Shown one piece after another: positions 1 through 10,508 of a stretch of DNA of 64,000 nt. Below the pieces are notes generated by a model. The model worked only from the letters and a program-made list of their open reading frames with translations, had not been told where the DNA came from and did no database searches. This DNA comes from Sphingorhabdus contaminans (GTDB taxonomy: Bacteria; Pseudomonadota; Alphaproteobacteria; Sphingomonadales; Sphingomonadaceae): contig NZ_VKKU01000002.1 in NCBI RefSeq assembly GCF_007280415.1, positions 930,001-994,000 on the forward strand, in the 5' to 3' direction. The position numbers were made by a program, and so were the translations under genes. Position 1 is the first letter of the stretch, and each line of letters begins with the position of its first letter.

Positions 1-2395
1 CATCCTTGTCTGCAGGTGCCCAGGGGTCGGACAATATCCGCATGAAGTGGCTGTCGCCCTGAAAATCTTCTGCCTTGGAAACTGCCATTTTGTGCCGCAG
101 CAGGGATTTGGGTGTCATGACAACCAGCGGCTTGCGGAACGACCGCGCCATCTGACGGCGCAGCAGGTGGAAATAATTTGCCGGCGTCGTGCAATTGGCG
201 ACCTGGATATTATCCTCGGCGCAAAGCTGCAGGAACCGTTCCAGACGGGCCGAGCTATGTTCGGGACCCTGACCTTCATAGCCATGGGGCAACAACATCA
301 CGAGGCCGTTGGCGCGCAGCCATTTTGCCTCGCCCGATGCAATGAACTGGTCGATCATGGTCTGGGCACCATTGGCAAAGTCGCCAAATTGCGCTTCCCA
401 CAATACCAGCGTTTTGGGTTCGGCACCGGCATAACCATATTCATAGCCGAGCACGCCAAATTCGGACAGCGGGCTGTCCAGAACCTCGAACCGTCCGTGC
501 GGCAATGTCGAGAGCGGCACATATTTTTCTTCCGTGCCCTGATCGACCCAGACAGCGTGCCGCTGGCTAAACGTACCGCGGCCTGAATCCTGTCCCGAAA
601 GACGCACGCCAAATCCTTCCGACAGCAGGGAGCCGAAGGCCAGGGCTTCGCCTGTTGCCCAGTCAAAATTCTCGCCCGAAGTGAACATCGCCTTCTTCGC
701 GTCGAGAACACGGCCAAGGGTGGGATGGATATTCAGCGTGTCGGGCACCGATGTTAATGTGCGACCCAAGCTGTCGAACAGCTTTTTGGAAATGCCCGTT
801 TCAACGTTACGGCGCGCGGTTTCCGGATCGGCAGGCTTCGAAAGCCCCGACCAGCGTCCGCCAAACCAGTCCGCCGCATTGGGCTTGTAATCGGCGGCGC
901 CTGTAAATTCCTGCTCGAGCAGGGCGACAAAACGAGTCGCATGTTCATTGGCCCAGTCGGCATCAATCACACCTTCGGCCTGAAGCCTTTTGGCATAAAT
1001 CTCGCTGACGCCGGGATGGCCCTTGATCACCTTGTACATCAGTGGCTGGGTAAAGCTCGGCTCGTCACCTTCATTGTGGCCGAAGCGGCGGTAGCACCAC
1101 ATGTCGATCACGATATCGCGGTGGAATGTCTGGCGAAATTCGATGGCGATCTTGCACGCAAAGGTAACCGCCTCGGGATCGTCGCCGTTAACGTGGAAAA
1201 TCGGGGCCTGAACGCCCTTGGCAACATCCGAAGGATAAGGCGACGAGCGCGCATATTGCGGGCTGGTGGTAAAGCCGACCTGGTTGTTCACGATAAAGTG
1301 CAGGCATCCGCCGGTATTATAGCCGCGAATCCCAGAGAAACCGAGGCATTCCCAAACGATACCCTGTCCTGCAAAGGCCGCATCGCCATGCAACAGAACC
1401 GGCAGGACCTGCTCATGCTTGCCAAGGTCGCCGCGGGCGGTCTGGTTGGCGCGCACCTTTCCGAGAACGACCGGATTGACCGCCTCCAGATGGGACGGAT
1501 TGGGGACAAGGCTCATATGCACCTTGATGCCGTCAAATTCGCGGTCGGTGCTGGTGCCCAGATGATATTTCACATCGCCCGAACCGCCGACATCATCGGG
1601 ATTCGCGCTGCCGCCCGAAAATTCATGGAATATGATGCGATAGGGCTTGGCCATCACATTGGCCAAGACGTTCAGGCGGCCACGATGCGGCATGCCATAT
1701 ACGATTTCGCGGACGCCCAGTTGCCCGCCATATTTGATGACCGCTTCGAGAGCGGGAATCATGGATTCGCCGCCGTCCAGACCGAAACGCTTCGTGCCGA
1801 CATATTTGCGGCCCAGGAATTTTTCGTACTGTTCGGCTTCGATAACCTTGGCCAGAATCGCCTTTTTGCCTTCGGGCGTGAAGTGGATGGCGGCGTCCTT
1901 GCCTTCCATCCGTTCCTGCAGGAAACGGCGTTCTTCCACATCGGCAATGTGCATATATTCCAGACCGACGGGGCCGCAATAATTTGCCCGCAAGATGTCG
2001 ACCAGTTCGCGCACGGTCGTCCATTCAAGACCCAGCGTTCCGCCGACAAATACTTTCCGGTCCAGATCAGCGCCCGAAAAACCATGATATTCCGGGGTCA
2101 AATCCGCCGGTATTTCCTGCTTGGAAAGGCCAAGTGGGTCCAGATTGGCCGCAAGATGGCCGCGCACGCGATAGGTACGCACCAGCATCATGGCGCGAAT
2201 GGAATCATTCGCCGCCGCAACCGCGTCGGCCTCTGCCATTTGCTTGCCCGCCGCCTTGGCCGCAGCCTTCACCTCGACCACCATCTGGGTGGGGTCGAGC
2301 GATGCCGTCAAATCGTCGGTGACCGATAAAGGCCAGTTGGCGCGCTCCCAGCTGGGACCGCGCTCAATTTCAAAATCCTGGTTCTCAAGACCCAT
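1..2395 (-). CDS. sucA: 2-oxoglutarate dehydrogenase E1 component (3' end outside window)
   Basis: This is the E1 subunit of the 2-oxoglutarate dehydrogenase complex, which decarboxylates 2-oxoglutarate with thiamine diphosphate in the TCA cycle. The frame is open from an ATG (MGLENQDFEIERGP) at 2395, preceded by an AAGGAAGG Shine-Dalgarno, to the left edge, giving 798 codons. The family is usually about 930-950 residues, so roughly the last 140 are missing. Visible family motifs are MPHRGRLNVLANVM, the thiamine-diphosphate region around NGDDPEAV, YRRFGHNEGDEPSFTQP, and the C-terminal GQGPEHSSARLERFLQL. It lies about 38 bases downstream of sucD and is probably cotranscribed with mdh and sucD. 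The next gene to the left is likely sucB, but that is not visible. Confidence 0.97.
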   Translation of the reverse strand, partial: MGLENQDFEIERGPSWERANWPLSVTDDLTASLDPTQMVVEVKAAAKAAGKQMAEADAVAAANDSIRAMMLVRTYRVRGHLAANLDPLGLSKQEIPADLTPEYHGFSGADLDRKVFVGGTLGLEWTTVRELVDILRANYCGPVGLEYMHIADVEERRFLQERMEGKDAAIHFTPEGKKAILAKVIEAEQYEKFLGRKYVGTKRFGLDGGESMIPALEAVIKYGGQLGVREIVYGMPHRGRLNVLANVMAKPYRIIFHEFSGGSANPDDVGGSGDVKYHLGTSTDREFDGIKVHMSLVPNPSHLEAVNPVVLGKVRANQTARGDLGKHEQVLPVLLHGDAAFAGQGIVWECLGFSGIRGYNTGGCLHFIVNNQVGFTTSPQYARSSPYPSDVAKGVQAPIFHVNGDDPEAVTFACKIAIEFRQTFHRDIVIDMWCYRRFGHNEGDEPSFTQPLMYKVIKGHPGVSEIYAKRLQAEGVIDADWANEHATRFVALLEQEFTGAADYKPNAADWFGGRWSGLSKPADPETARRNVETGISKKLFDSLGRTLTSVPDTLNIHPTLGRVLDAKKAMFTSGENFDWATGEALAFGSLLSEGFGVRLSGQDSGRGTFSQRHAVWVDQGTEEKYVPLSTLPHGRFEVLDSPLSEFGVLGYEYGYAGAEPKTLVLWEAQFGDFANGAQTMIDQFIASGEAKWLRANGLVMLLPHGYEGQGPEHSSARLERFLQLCAEDNIQVANCTTPANYFHLLRRQMARSFRKPLVVMTPKSLLRHKMAVSKAEDFQGDSHFMRILSDPWAPADKD

Positions 2396-2433
2396 ATCTA
2401 TGCCTTCCTTGGGGAGGGAAACGGCAGGGATGC

Positions 2434-3318
2434 TTATCCCTTCAGTACTTCGACCAATGTTTTGCCGAGCAGTGAAGGAGAAGGGGATACGCGAATGCCT
2501 GCGGCTTCCATGGCCGCAATCTTGCTTTCCGCATCGCCTTTGCCGCCGGATACAATAGCGCCCGCATGGCCCATGCGCCGCCCTGGAGGCGCCGTGCGAC
2601 CTGCAATAAAGCCAGCCATCGGCTTCTTGCGGCCCTTCTTGGCTTCATCAATCAGGAATTGTGCGGCTTCTTCTTCTGCGCTGCCGCCGATTTCACCGAT
2701 CATGATGATCGATTTGGTGGCGTCGTCGGCAAGGAACAGTTCCAGACAGTCGATAAAGTTGGTGCCGTTGACCGGATCGCCGCCAATGCCGACGGCGGTC
2801 GTCTGGCCCAGGCCTTCGGCCGTGGTCTGGAACACTGCCTCATAAGTCAGGGTGCCGGAACGCGAAACAACGCCGACCGAACCTTGCGAGAAGATATTTC
2901 CGGGCATGATGCCGATCTTGCATTCGCCCGGGGTCAGAATTCCGGGGCAGTTCGGGCCGATCAAGCGCGATTTCGACCCTGACAGGGCGCGCTTCACCTT
3001 GACCATGTCAAGCACCGGAATGCCTTCGGTAATGCACACGATCAGGGGGATTTCCGCGTCAATCGCCTCAAGAATCGAGTCCGCCGCAAAGGGGGGCGGA
3101 ACATAGACGACCGTCGCATCGGCGCCGGTTGCCTGCTTGGCCTCCAGCACGGTGTCGAACATCGGCAGGCCGATATGTGTTGTTCCACCTTTGCCGGGGG
3201 TAACGCCGCCGACCATTTGCGTGCCATAGGCCAGCGCCTGTTCGGTGTGGAAGGTGCCGGTCGCACCGGTCATGCCTTGCGTAATGACCTTGGTATTCTT
3301 GTTGACGAGAATGCTCAC
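2434..3318 (-). CDS. sucD: succinyl-CoA ligase (ADP-forming) subunit alpha
   Basis: The alpha subunit of succinyl-CoA synthetase converts succinyl-CoA to succinate with substrate-level phosphorylation and carries the phosphohistidine. The 294-residue product matches the family length. It has an N-terminal CoA-binding Rossmann domain ([19 protein letters not shown] near residue 14), [20 protein letters not shown] in the middle, SGTLTYEA, and the active-site histidine in [13 protein letters not shown] at about residue 251. It sits between mdh (27 bases upstream) and sucA (38 bases downstream). The beta subunit gene sucC, which the enzyme needs and which often precedes sucD, is not here and must be encoded elsewhere. 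Confidence 0.97.
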   Translation of the reverse strand: MSILVNKNTKVITQGMTGATGTFHTEQALAYGTQMVGGVTPGKGGTTHIGLPMFDTVLEAKQATGADATVVYVPPPFAADSILEAIDAEIPLIVCITEGIPVLDMVKVKRALSGSKSRLIGPNCPGILTPGECKIGIMPGNIFSQGSVGVVSRSGTLTYEAVFQTTAEGLGQTTAVGIGGDPVNGTNFIDCLELFLADDATKSIIMIGEIGGSAEEEAAQFLIDEAKKGRKKPMAGFIAGRTAPPGRRMGHAGAIVSGGKGDAESKIAAMEAAGIRVSPSPSLLGKTLVEVLKG

Positions 3319-3345
3319 ATGCGTCTCCTGAAATATGATGTCCGC

Positions 3346-4403
<1,058 letters not shown>

Positions 4404-4444
4404 CCTTTTTATGATAACAGTTCGCAATAGCATTAATGGCGGTT

Positions 4445-5830
4445 TCAGCCTGCGACGCGACGTAACATTTCCATCCAGATCGGGACCTGTCCGTGGAATC
4501 CTTCGGCCCAAACGCGTTCGTCCAGCCCATGGGCGCCTTCCCGTGCGCCGACAATGCCCCACAGTCCGCCAAAGCCATATACCGGTATACCATTTGCTCT
4601 CAGAAATGCCCCGTCCGTTGCCCCTGCTGACTGGAACGGCATAACCGGCGCATCCTTAAACCGGGTGGCAACCGCCGCCTTATAGGCTTCGGTAATATCG
4701 GCACGCAGCGGTGTGGGTGCTGTTTCGGGGGTTTGCGACCCTTCTACAGCGGTGACGGTTACATCGGGCCCAGCCAGCGCCTGCAATTGCTGGCGCACTT
4801 CTTCAATTTTCACGCCGGGGAAAATTCGGCAATTGACGTTGGCCTCGGCCTTTTGCGGCAGGGCATTGGGGGCATGGCCGCCCGACAGCATGGTCGCGAC
4901 ACAGCGTGTGCGCGTGCTACCGCTGTCCATGGCTTCCAACAGATCGGCGGTCTCGCGGTCGGTCGGATTGGCAAGGAAACGCCGGACCAGCTCGCCATAT
5001 TGGCCGCTATCGCCTTTTGAAAGCGCTTCATAGGTCGCCCGCGTCGCATCGTTGATCATCGGCGTAAAGCGGTGGCGCTCCACTGCGGTCAGCGCATTTG
5101 CCAGCGCATAGATCGCATTGTCCGGACGCGGCGCACTGCTATGCCCGCCGCGATTGATGGCGGTCAGCTTATAGTCGGCATAGGTTTTCTCGGCGATTTG
5201 CATGCCGAAACCTTCCACACGGCCGTCGGGAAAGACCGATCCGCCCCCTGCATCGCTGTTGAGGGCAAATTCGGCATCGATCAGCGACCGCCATTCGGTT
5301 GCGGCACGGCGCGCACTGTTACCGCTGGTCTCTTCATCGCCTGTAAACAGGACGATGATGTCCCGCGTATTCTGAAACTTTTCCGCCCGCAAATATTGCA
5401 GAGCCAGAACAATCCCTGTCAGGCCCGCCTTGTTGTCATTTGATCCACGGCCAAGATAATAGCCGTCCTCTTCGCGAAACTTGAAAGGTGGATATTTCCA
5501 GTCGCTTTCCTTGGCTGCCACCACATCCATATGCGCCATCAGCAATATCGGCTTCTTCCCGCTCGGCTTCGCGGCAGGCCAGCGGGCGATAAGGGTCTGG
5601 GTACCGTCATGATCCTTGACGACAATATCGGTTATACCGGCTTTCCGGAACTCGGCACTCAGCAAGCCGGTCAGCTTTTTGAATTCGGCGGTCTGCCCCT
5701 CGACGGTCGGAATCTCGACAATCTTTGCAAAAAGATCCCGCTCCGCCTGACGTTGGGCATTTTGCGCCTGGCCCTGTGCGGCGGTTATTGCCAGCAAGCT
5801 TGCCGCGACTATCGATAAACGTCTGAACAT
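4445..5830 (-). CDS. M20 family metallopeptidase, secreted
   Basis: A zinc exopeptidase of the M20/M25/M40 family, probably periplasmic. The start is the ATG at 5830, giving a clear signal peptide (MFRRLSIVAASLLAITAAQGQAQ) with an AAGGAG ribosome site in front; 461 residues. Metal ligands are visible in order: MAHMDVV (His, Asp), GSNDNKAG (bridging Asp), FTGDEETSG (Glu base and Glu ligand), NSDAGGG (Asp) and EGAHGLDERV (C-terminal His). A dimerisation insert follows INRGGHSSAP. The substrate is not evident. Related sphingomonad proteins are annotated as dipeptidases or carboxypeptidases. It starts 22 bases after zapE ends, on the same strand. Confidence 0.9.
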   Translation of the reverse strand: MFRRLSIVAASLLAITAAQGQAQNAQRQAERDLFAKIVEIPTVEGQTAEFKKLTGLLSAEFRKAGITDIVVKDHDGTQTLIARWPAAKPSGKKPILLMAHMDVVAAKESDWKYPPFKFREEDGYYLGRGSNDNKAGLTGIVLALQYLRAEKFQNTRDIIVLFTGDEETSGNSARRAATEWRSLIDAEFALNSDAGGGSVFPDGRVEGFGMQIAEKTYADYKLTAINRGGHSSAPRPDNAIYALANALTAVERHRFTPMINDATRATYEALSKGDSGQYGELVRRFLANPTDRETADLLEAMDSGSTRTRCVATMLSGGHAPNALPQKAEANVNCRIFPGVKIEEVRQQLQALAGPDVTVTAVEGSQTPETAPTPLRADITEAYKAAVATRFKDAPVMPFQSAGATDGAFLRANGIPVYGFGGLWGIVGAREGAHGLDERVWAEGFHGQVPIWMEMLRRVAG

Positions 5831-5852
5831 CCTCTTCTCCTTTGCGCAAAGC

Positions 5853-6965
5853 CTAACGCGGACCATGGCCCTCCGCCAGATATTCCTCGGACTGCATTTC
5901 CAGAAGCCGCGATACGGTGCGTTCAAATTCAAACCGGCCATCCCCTTCGGGATAAAGCTGGTCCGGTATGGCATCGGCGCTGGCCAGAAATTTGACGCGA
6001 TATTCGTATAGTGCGTCGATCAGGGTTACAAAACGTGCCGCCTCGTTTCGGTTTTGGGGGCCGAGGACGGGAATGCCGACCATGATGACGGTGTGGAAAC
6101 GACGCGCAATGGCAAGATAATCGGCCGACCCGCGCGCCTCGGCACATAAGCGCTTGAAGGAGAACACCGCGACACCTTTCAGCGCCTTGGGCACATGCAG
6201 GGTCCGCCCTGTACCCACATCCAGTTCCGCAGACGGCACATGGGCGCGATCTTCGGGTGGATAGTCAGTCAGACGGAAAAAGGTTTGCGATAAGGCCGCC
6301 GTTGCCTCCGGTCCGTTGGGCACCAGCCAGGTTCGTGCACTGCCCAAGCGGTCACGGCGGTAATCGACCGGTCCGTCGAGGCTGACTATGTCCAGCCTTT
6401 CCTTGATGAGATCGATGAAGGGCAGGAACAGGTGACGGTTGAGCCCGTCCTTGTACAAATCATCGGGATGCCGGTTCGATGTAGTCACCACCGTGACGCC
6501 TGCAGCGATCAGCCCTGAAAAAAGGCGGGACATGATTGCGGCATCGGCCATATTGTTCACGACCATCTCGTCGAAGCACAGCAGGCGCGATTCTTCCGCC
6601 AGGGATTCCACCAAAGGCGGGATCGGATCGCCCCGTTCCTTTTCCCGCTCCACCTTCAGGCGTGCATGGATATCGAGCATGAATTCATGAAAATGGACCC
6701 GCTTTTTCCGGCGGACCTGAACCGTGTCGAAAAACAGGTCCATCAGCATCGATTTCCCGCGCCCGACACCACCCCAAAGATAAAGGCCCCGCGCCGGGTC
6801 GGGCTTTTTCCGTAAAAAGCGCCAGATGGTGCTTCCCCGTGGAGGCACTGCCTCAAGTTCGTCCTGGACGCGCGCCAGTGCACGGACGGCCTTTAACTGG
6901 TCCGCGTCGGGCTTTAATTCATTGGCCGAAACCAGCGCGTTGTAACGGTTTTCTACCTTATCCAT
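5853..6965 (-). CDS. zapE: cell division protein ZapE (AFG1-like ATPase)
   Basis: ZapE is an AFG1/LACE1-family P-loop ATPase that associates with the division ring in proteobacteria, notably under stress. The 370-residue product has the Walker A motif GGVGRGKS near residue 65, a Walker B core LLCFDEMVV, and the sensor region VVTTSNRHPDDLYKDGLNR, which is typical of this family. The C-terminal part contains RFVTLIDALYEYRVKF, also a family signature. It lies between the thioesterase gene (18 bases upstream) and the M20 peptidase gene, all minus strand, so cotranscription is likely. Confidence 0.94.
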   Translation of the reverse strand: MDKVENRYNALVSANELKPDADQLKAVRALARVQDELEAVPPRGSTIWRFLRKKPDPARGLYLWGGVGRGKSMLMDLFFDTVQVRRKKRVHFHEFMLDIHARLKVEREKERGDPIPPLVESLAEESRLLCFDEMVVNNMADAAIMSRLFSGLIAAGVTVVTTSNRHPDDLYKDGLNRHLFLPFIDLIKERLDIVSLDGPVDYRRDRLGSARTWLVPNGPEATAALSQTFFRLTDYPPEDRAHVPSAELDVGTGRTLHVPKALKGVAVFSFKRLCAEARGSADYLAIARRFHTVIMVGIPVLGPQNRNEAARFVTLIDALYEYRVKFLASADAIPDQLYPEGDGRFEFERTVSRLLEMQSEEYLAEGHGPR

Positions 6966-6983
6966 AACACGCTGCCGGAACGG

Positions 6984-7436
6984 TCATTTCCGGGTGGGTT
7001 TTCGGATGGTGCCGGAAAAGGCAGCGACCCGTTCATCGCCTTGCGTCACGATACCGCGCATGAAAAGCAAACGGCCGGTTTCTTTCAAAAGCTCAACCTC
7101 CGCGTCCAGCGGTTCGCCAATGGTACCGGCGCCGATAAATTGCACCGAAAGGTCCAGCGTGACGGCGGCCCCGGCCTCGATGAGGCCGAACATCCGCGAT
7201 GCGCCGAACATAGCAACATCGATAAAGCCCAGGGTGACGCCGCCGTGGACGGCATTGCGCAGATTGCTGTGACGGTGCTCGGGGAACATGCGCAGCCTCG
7301 CCTTGCGGTCACCTTCACTGCGTACCAGCATCTTGCCCAACACGGTTCCATTATACCGCGTCGCATCGGTCATCTGCCAATTCAGCCAACCCGGATTATC
7401 CGGATCGGGACTGCTGTCGAATGCGGGTGTTTCCAA
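6984..7436 (-). CDS. PaaI-like hotdog-fold thioesterase
   Basis: A single hotdog-domain acyl-CoA thioesterase-like protein. The HGG motif of the PaaI group is in NAVHGGVTLGFIDVAMFGA, followed by the strand TLDLSVQFIGAGTIGEPL. The start is uncertain. The TTG at 7436 (reads LETPAFDSS) lies just after the sdhB stop, has GGGA seven bases upstream and gives a normal 150-residue protein. An ATG at 7553 is also in frame but would overlap the end of sdhB by about 100 bases with residues unlike the family. The substrate is unknown. It is probably translated from the same message as sdhB and zapE. Confidence 0.82.
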   Translation of the reverse strand: METPAFDSSPDPDNPGWLNWQMTDATRYNGTVLGKMLVRSEGDRKARLRMFPEHRHSNLRNAVHGGVTLGFIDVAMFGASRMFGLIEAGAAVTLDLSVQFIGAGTIGEPLDAEVELLKETGRLLFMRGIVTQGDERVAAFSGTIRKPTRK

Positions 7437-7450
7437 CGGATGTCCCGCGA

Positions 7451-8230
7451 TTAAATATGCCGTTCGGCAACCATTTTCTTGGTTTCCGCGATGGCCTTGG
7501 CAGGATTCAAGCCTTTGGGGCAGGCATTGGCGCAATTCATAATGGTATGGCAACGGTACAGGCGGAAGGGATCCTCCAGCTCGTCCAGACGCTCCCCGGT
7601 CATTTCGTCACGGCTGTCGGCAAGCCAGCGATAGGCTTGCAGAAGAATGGCAGGACCCAGGAACTTGTCGCTGTTCCACCAGTAGGACGGGCAACTTGTG
7701 GAGCAGCAGGCGCACAGGATGCATTCATACAGGCCGTCCAGCTTGGCGCGGTCTTCCGGTGATTGCAGGCGTTCCTTGCCCGAAGGTTCCGGCGTGACGG
7801 TCTGCAACCATGGCTTGATCGACGCATATTGCGCGTAGAAATGGGTGAAATCGGGAACCAGATCCTTGATCACTTCCATATGCGGCAGCGGCGTGATGGT
7901 CACTTCGCTTTTGCAATCCTCGATCGCCGTGGTGCACGCCAGCCCGTTTTTGCCGTCGATGTTCATCGAGCAGGATCCGCAAATGCCTTCGCGGCAGGAC
8001 CGGCGGAAGGTAAGCGAACTGTCCTGCTCGCTTTTCATCTTGATCAGGGCATCGAGAACCATCGGGCCGCAATTGTCGGTATCGACCTCAAATGTGTCAT
8101 AACGCGGATTTTCGCCGCTATCGGGATCGTAGCGATAGACTTTGAATTTCTTGACTTTACCCGCGGTGCTGGATGCATGCACCCGGCCCTTCTGAACCTT
8201 ACTGTTTTTGGGTAAAAAGAAATCAGCCAT
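7451..8230 (-). CDS. sdhB: succinate dehydrogenase iron-sulfur subunit
   Basis: SdhB carries electrons from the flavoprotein SdhA to ubiquinone in respiratory complex II at the cytoplasmic membrane. The 259 residues show the 2Fe-2S cysteines in CREGICGSC plus a later Cys ([11 protein letters not shown]), then the two ferredoxin-like clusters in [13 protein letters not shown] and [15 protein letters not shown]. The ATG at 8230 gives the usual family length. SdhA, SdhC and SdhD are not adjacent: the upstream neighbour on this strand is a CNNM-type membrane protein and the downstream neighbour a thioesterase. The complex is therefore encoded at split loci here. Confidence 0.97.
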   Translation of the reverse strand: MADFFLPKNSKVQKGRVHASSTAGKVKKFKVYRYDPDSGENPRYDTFEVDTDNCGPMVLDALIKMKSEQDSSLTFRRSCREGICGSCSMNIDGKNGLACTTAIEDCKSEVTITPLPHMEVIKDLVPDFTHFYAQYASIKPWLQTVTPEPSGKERLQSPEDRAKLDGLYECILCACCSTSCPSYWWNSDKFLGPAILLQAYRWLADSRDEMTGERLDELEDPFRLYRCHTIMNCANACPKGLNPAKAIAETKKMVAERHI

Positions 8231-8304
8231 TTGAATATCCCGTGGAATCTAGATGTCTTGTTATTCCGCTATAGTGGCAACGCCCTAACCAACCGTTTCG
8301 CTAA

Positions 8305-9642
8305 TCACAAGCCCTCAACTGCGTCGACTTGGCTTGCCTTTTTTGCAAGCGACACGCGCAATTTATCGATTTTGCGACCGTCCATGTCGACAATCTCGAA
8401 ACGCCAGCCCTGGTCGACGAAGGATTCGCCCTCCTCCGGCAAATGGCGCAAGATATGAAGGACATGGCCCGCAGCCGTGGCATAATCGCGGTCGTCGGGC
8501 AGATCGATGGACAGCACCTCGGCCATGGCATCGGCCGACATCGCGCCGGACACCAGCATCGATCCGTCGTCCAGCGTAACAATGTTCGGGGCGCTACCCT
8601 GCGCCTGATCCGAGGCAAATTCACCCGCGATCGCGGCCAGCAGGTCGTTGGGCGTGACGATTCCCTCAAAATGCCCATATTCATCGTAAACCAGCAACAT
8701 AGGCACATCGGATGACCGCAGGATTTCAAGGGCATCCATGGCATCCAGCTGATCCGGAACAATCTCCGCCTTGCGCATCAGGTCGCGCAGATCGAGCCGC
8801 TTCCCGCCAATCTGCGCCGCGACAATATCGCGCGACTGGACCACACCGATAATATCGTCGGCATTCTCGCCAGTTACCGGAATGCGGGTGTGGGGCGAAT
8901 GGACCAGCATGTCGCGGACATCTTCTTCGGATGCATCTGCGGAAATGCGGTCCACATCGGTGCGCGGTGTCATTACCTCGCGCACGGGACGATCGGCCAG
9001 ACGCACAACACCGGCAATGACCTTATGCTCATGTTCCTCAATGATTCCGGCATGCGTCGCTTCGGCAAAAACCATCCGCAACTCTTCGGTTGTCAGGGCT
9101 TCCCGGCTGTCACGGCGCAGGCCCAGCATGCGAAAAATCAGCGCGCTGGAACGATCCAGCAGCCACACAATAGGAGCCGTAATGCGCGACAGCATTTCCA
9201 TGGGTCCGGCAACAATGATGGCGATGCGTTCCGGCGCCACAAGTGCAAATTGTTTCGGAACCAGTTCACCTACGACCAGCGAAGCATAGGTGGTGATGGA
9301 AATGACAATACCGAACCCCAATGTATCGGCCCAATCGGCAGGGATTCCCAAATAGGCGAGTCGTTGCGCCATAGGTTCGCCCAGAGTGGACCCCGAATAG
9401 GCCCCGGCGATGATACCGATCAGGGTGATTCCAATCTGTACCGTCGATAAAAATTTGCCCGGATCACGTGCCAGCCGCAGCGCCGTATTCGCACCCCGCG
9501 TGCCGCTATCGGCCATGGCTTTCAACTTGGCGGCGCGGGCCGATACAATGGCAAGTTCGGACATTGCGAACACACCGTTGATGGCGATCAGCACAAGGAT
9601 GGTGGCGGCATCAAACCAGGGAAAGGGACTAAGTGGTTGCAT
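8305..9642 (-). CDS. hemolysin/CorC-HlyC-like CNNM transporter family protein
   Basis: An integral membrane protein of 445 residues with the layout of the CNNM/CorC family. An N-terminal DUF21 domain has about four membrane segments (residues 10-160, with MSELAIVSARAAKL after the first segment). Then come the linker TEELRMVFAEATHAGIIEEHE, a CBS pair (HTRIPVTGENADDIIGVV and VPMLLVYDEYGHFEGIVT), and a C-terminal transporter-associated domain ending near DMDGRKIDKLRV. Characterised relatives affect magnesium or cobalt efflux; the ion here is not known. It lies 74 bases upstream of sdhB and diverges from the OmpA-like lipoprotein gene. Confidence 0.9.
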   Translation of the reverse strand: MQPLSPFPWFDAATILVLIAINGVFAMSELAIVSARAAKLKAMADSGTRGANTALRLARDPGKFLSTVQIGITLIGIIAGAYSGSTLGEPMAQRLAYLGIPADWADTLGFGIVISITTYASLVVGELVPKQFALVAPERIAIIVAGPMEMLSRITAPIVWLLDRSSALIFRMLGLRRDSREALTTEELRMVFAEATHAGIIEEHEHKVIAGVVRLADRPVREVMTPRTDVDRISADASEEDVRDMLVHSPHTRIPVTGENADDIIGVVQSRDIVAAQIGGKRLDLRDLMRKAEIVPDQLDAMDALEILRSSDVPMLLVYDEYGHFEGIVTPNDLLAAIAGEFASDQAQGSAPNIVTLDDGSMLVSGAMSADAMAEVLSIDLPDDRDYATAAGHVLHILRHLPEEGESFVDQGWRFEIVDMDGRKIDKLRVSLAKKASQVDAVEGL

Positions 9643-9793
9643 AGAAGGCTATGTCCCATAGTGCCAAACATCCGGTCATGGCAACAAAATGCAACGTCAC
9701 GCGTTAGGCACTGCGATGCGACCCGCACGCGGAATAATCTCCGGTTCATATTCCGTGGCGTTTAATAAATGCATCATCAGGAAGGCTATGAAC

Positions 9794-10459
9794 ATGAATA
9801 CAAAACAAATCCTATCCCTCACCGTGCTGGCATCAATGCTCCCCCTTTCGGCCTGTGTGACCGACCCTGAGACCGGCAAACGCACGATTTCGAAAGCGGC
9901 TATTGGTGGCGTCGGTGGCGCGCTTGGCGGATATCTTCTGGGTGACCTTATCGGTGGTCGGCGTGACCGAACCGAAAAGATCGTTGGCGCGGGCATTGGC
10001 GCAGTCGCAGGTGCAGGCGTCGGCTATTATATGGACGAACAGGAAAAGAAGCTGCGCCAGCAGACCGCTGGTACCGGCGTCAATGTCATTCGTGACGGCG
10101 ACAATCTGGTGCTCGACATGCCTTCGGAAGTCACATTTCCGGTAAACAGTTCGAACATCGAACCCAATTTCCGCACGACGCTTGATCAGGTCGCAGCGAC
10201 CTTGGTCCAATATGAAAAAACCTATGTCGACGTGCTGGGCCACACCGATTCCACAGGCTCGGATGCCTATAATCAGGCGCTGTCCGAACGCCGGGCATCT
10301 TCGGTCGCGGCCTATCTGGGATCACGCGGCGTACAGTCTGCGCGCCTGGCTACCAAAGGCTATGGTGAAAGCCAGCCGAAGGCGAGCAATCTGGATGAGG
10401 CAGGTCGCGCCGCCAACCGGCGGGTCGAAATCCGACTTGTTCCGGTAACCGAAGGCTAG
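9794..10459 (+). CDS. OmpA-family outer membrane lipoprotein with glycine-zipper domain
   Basis: A peptidoglycan-associated lipoprotein of 221 residues. The start MNTKQILSL at 9794 has AGGAAGG eight bases upstream; an ATG two codons earlier (9788) is too close to that site. The signal peptide ends in the lipobox LSAC. Next comes a glycine-zipper stretch with two Gly-rich membrane-active segments (AIGGVGGALGGYLLGDLIGG and VGAGIGAVAGAGVGYYMD). The C-terminal OmpA domain has the peptidoglycan-binding core VLGHTDSTGSDAYNQALSERRA, where Asp and Arg contact diaminopimelate. The architecture is like E. coli YiaD. It probably links the outer membrane to the cell wall. Confidence 0.9.
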   Translation: MNTKQILSLTVLASMLPLSACVTDPETGKRTISKAAIGGVGGALGGYLLGDLIGGRRDRTEKIVGAGIGAVAGAGVGYYMDEQEKKLRQQTAGTGVNVIRDGDNLVLDMPSEVTFPVNSSNIEPNFRTTLDQVAATLVQYEKTYVDVLGHTDSTGSDAYNQALSERRASSVAAYLGSRGVQSARLATKGYGESQPKASNLDEAGRAANRRVEIRLVPVTEG

Positions 10460-10466
10460 GTCCTGA

Positions 10467-10503
10467 ACTCGTAAATATCGTCGACGACGCTATTTACGAG
10501 TTT
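10467..10503. terminator. near-perfect hairpin between convergent genes
   Basis: The arms AACTCGTAAATA (10467-10478) and TATTTACGAGTT (10492-10503) are perfect 12-base inverted repeats. Inside, CGTCG and CGACG can pair further, with one mismatch and a tiny loop, so almost the whole 37 bases fold into one hairpin. It sits exactly between the end of the lipoprotein gene (10459) and the end of the UbiH-like gene (10509), which are transcribed toward each other. A bidirectional terminator is the simplest role, although there is no long T tract on either side. Confidence 0.55.
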
Positions 10504-10508
10504 ACGGC

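Noticed and set aside
941-2329. Long open frame antisense to sucA.
   Set aside because: It is the reverse complement shadow of a GC-rich coding gene with a clear frame and no homology of its own.
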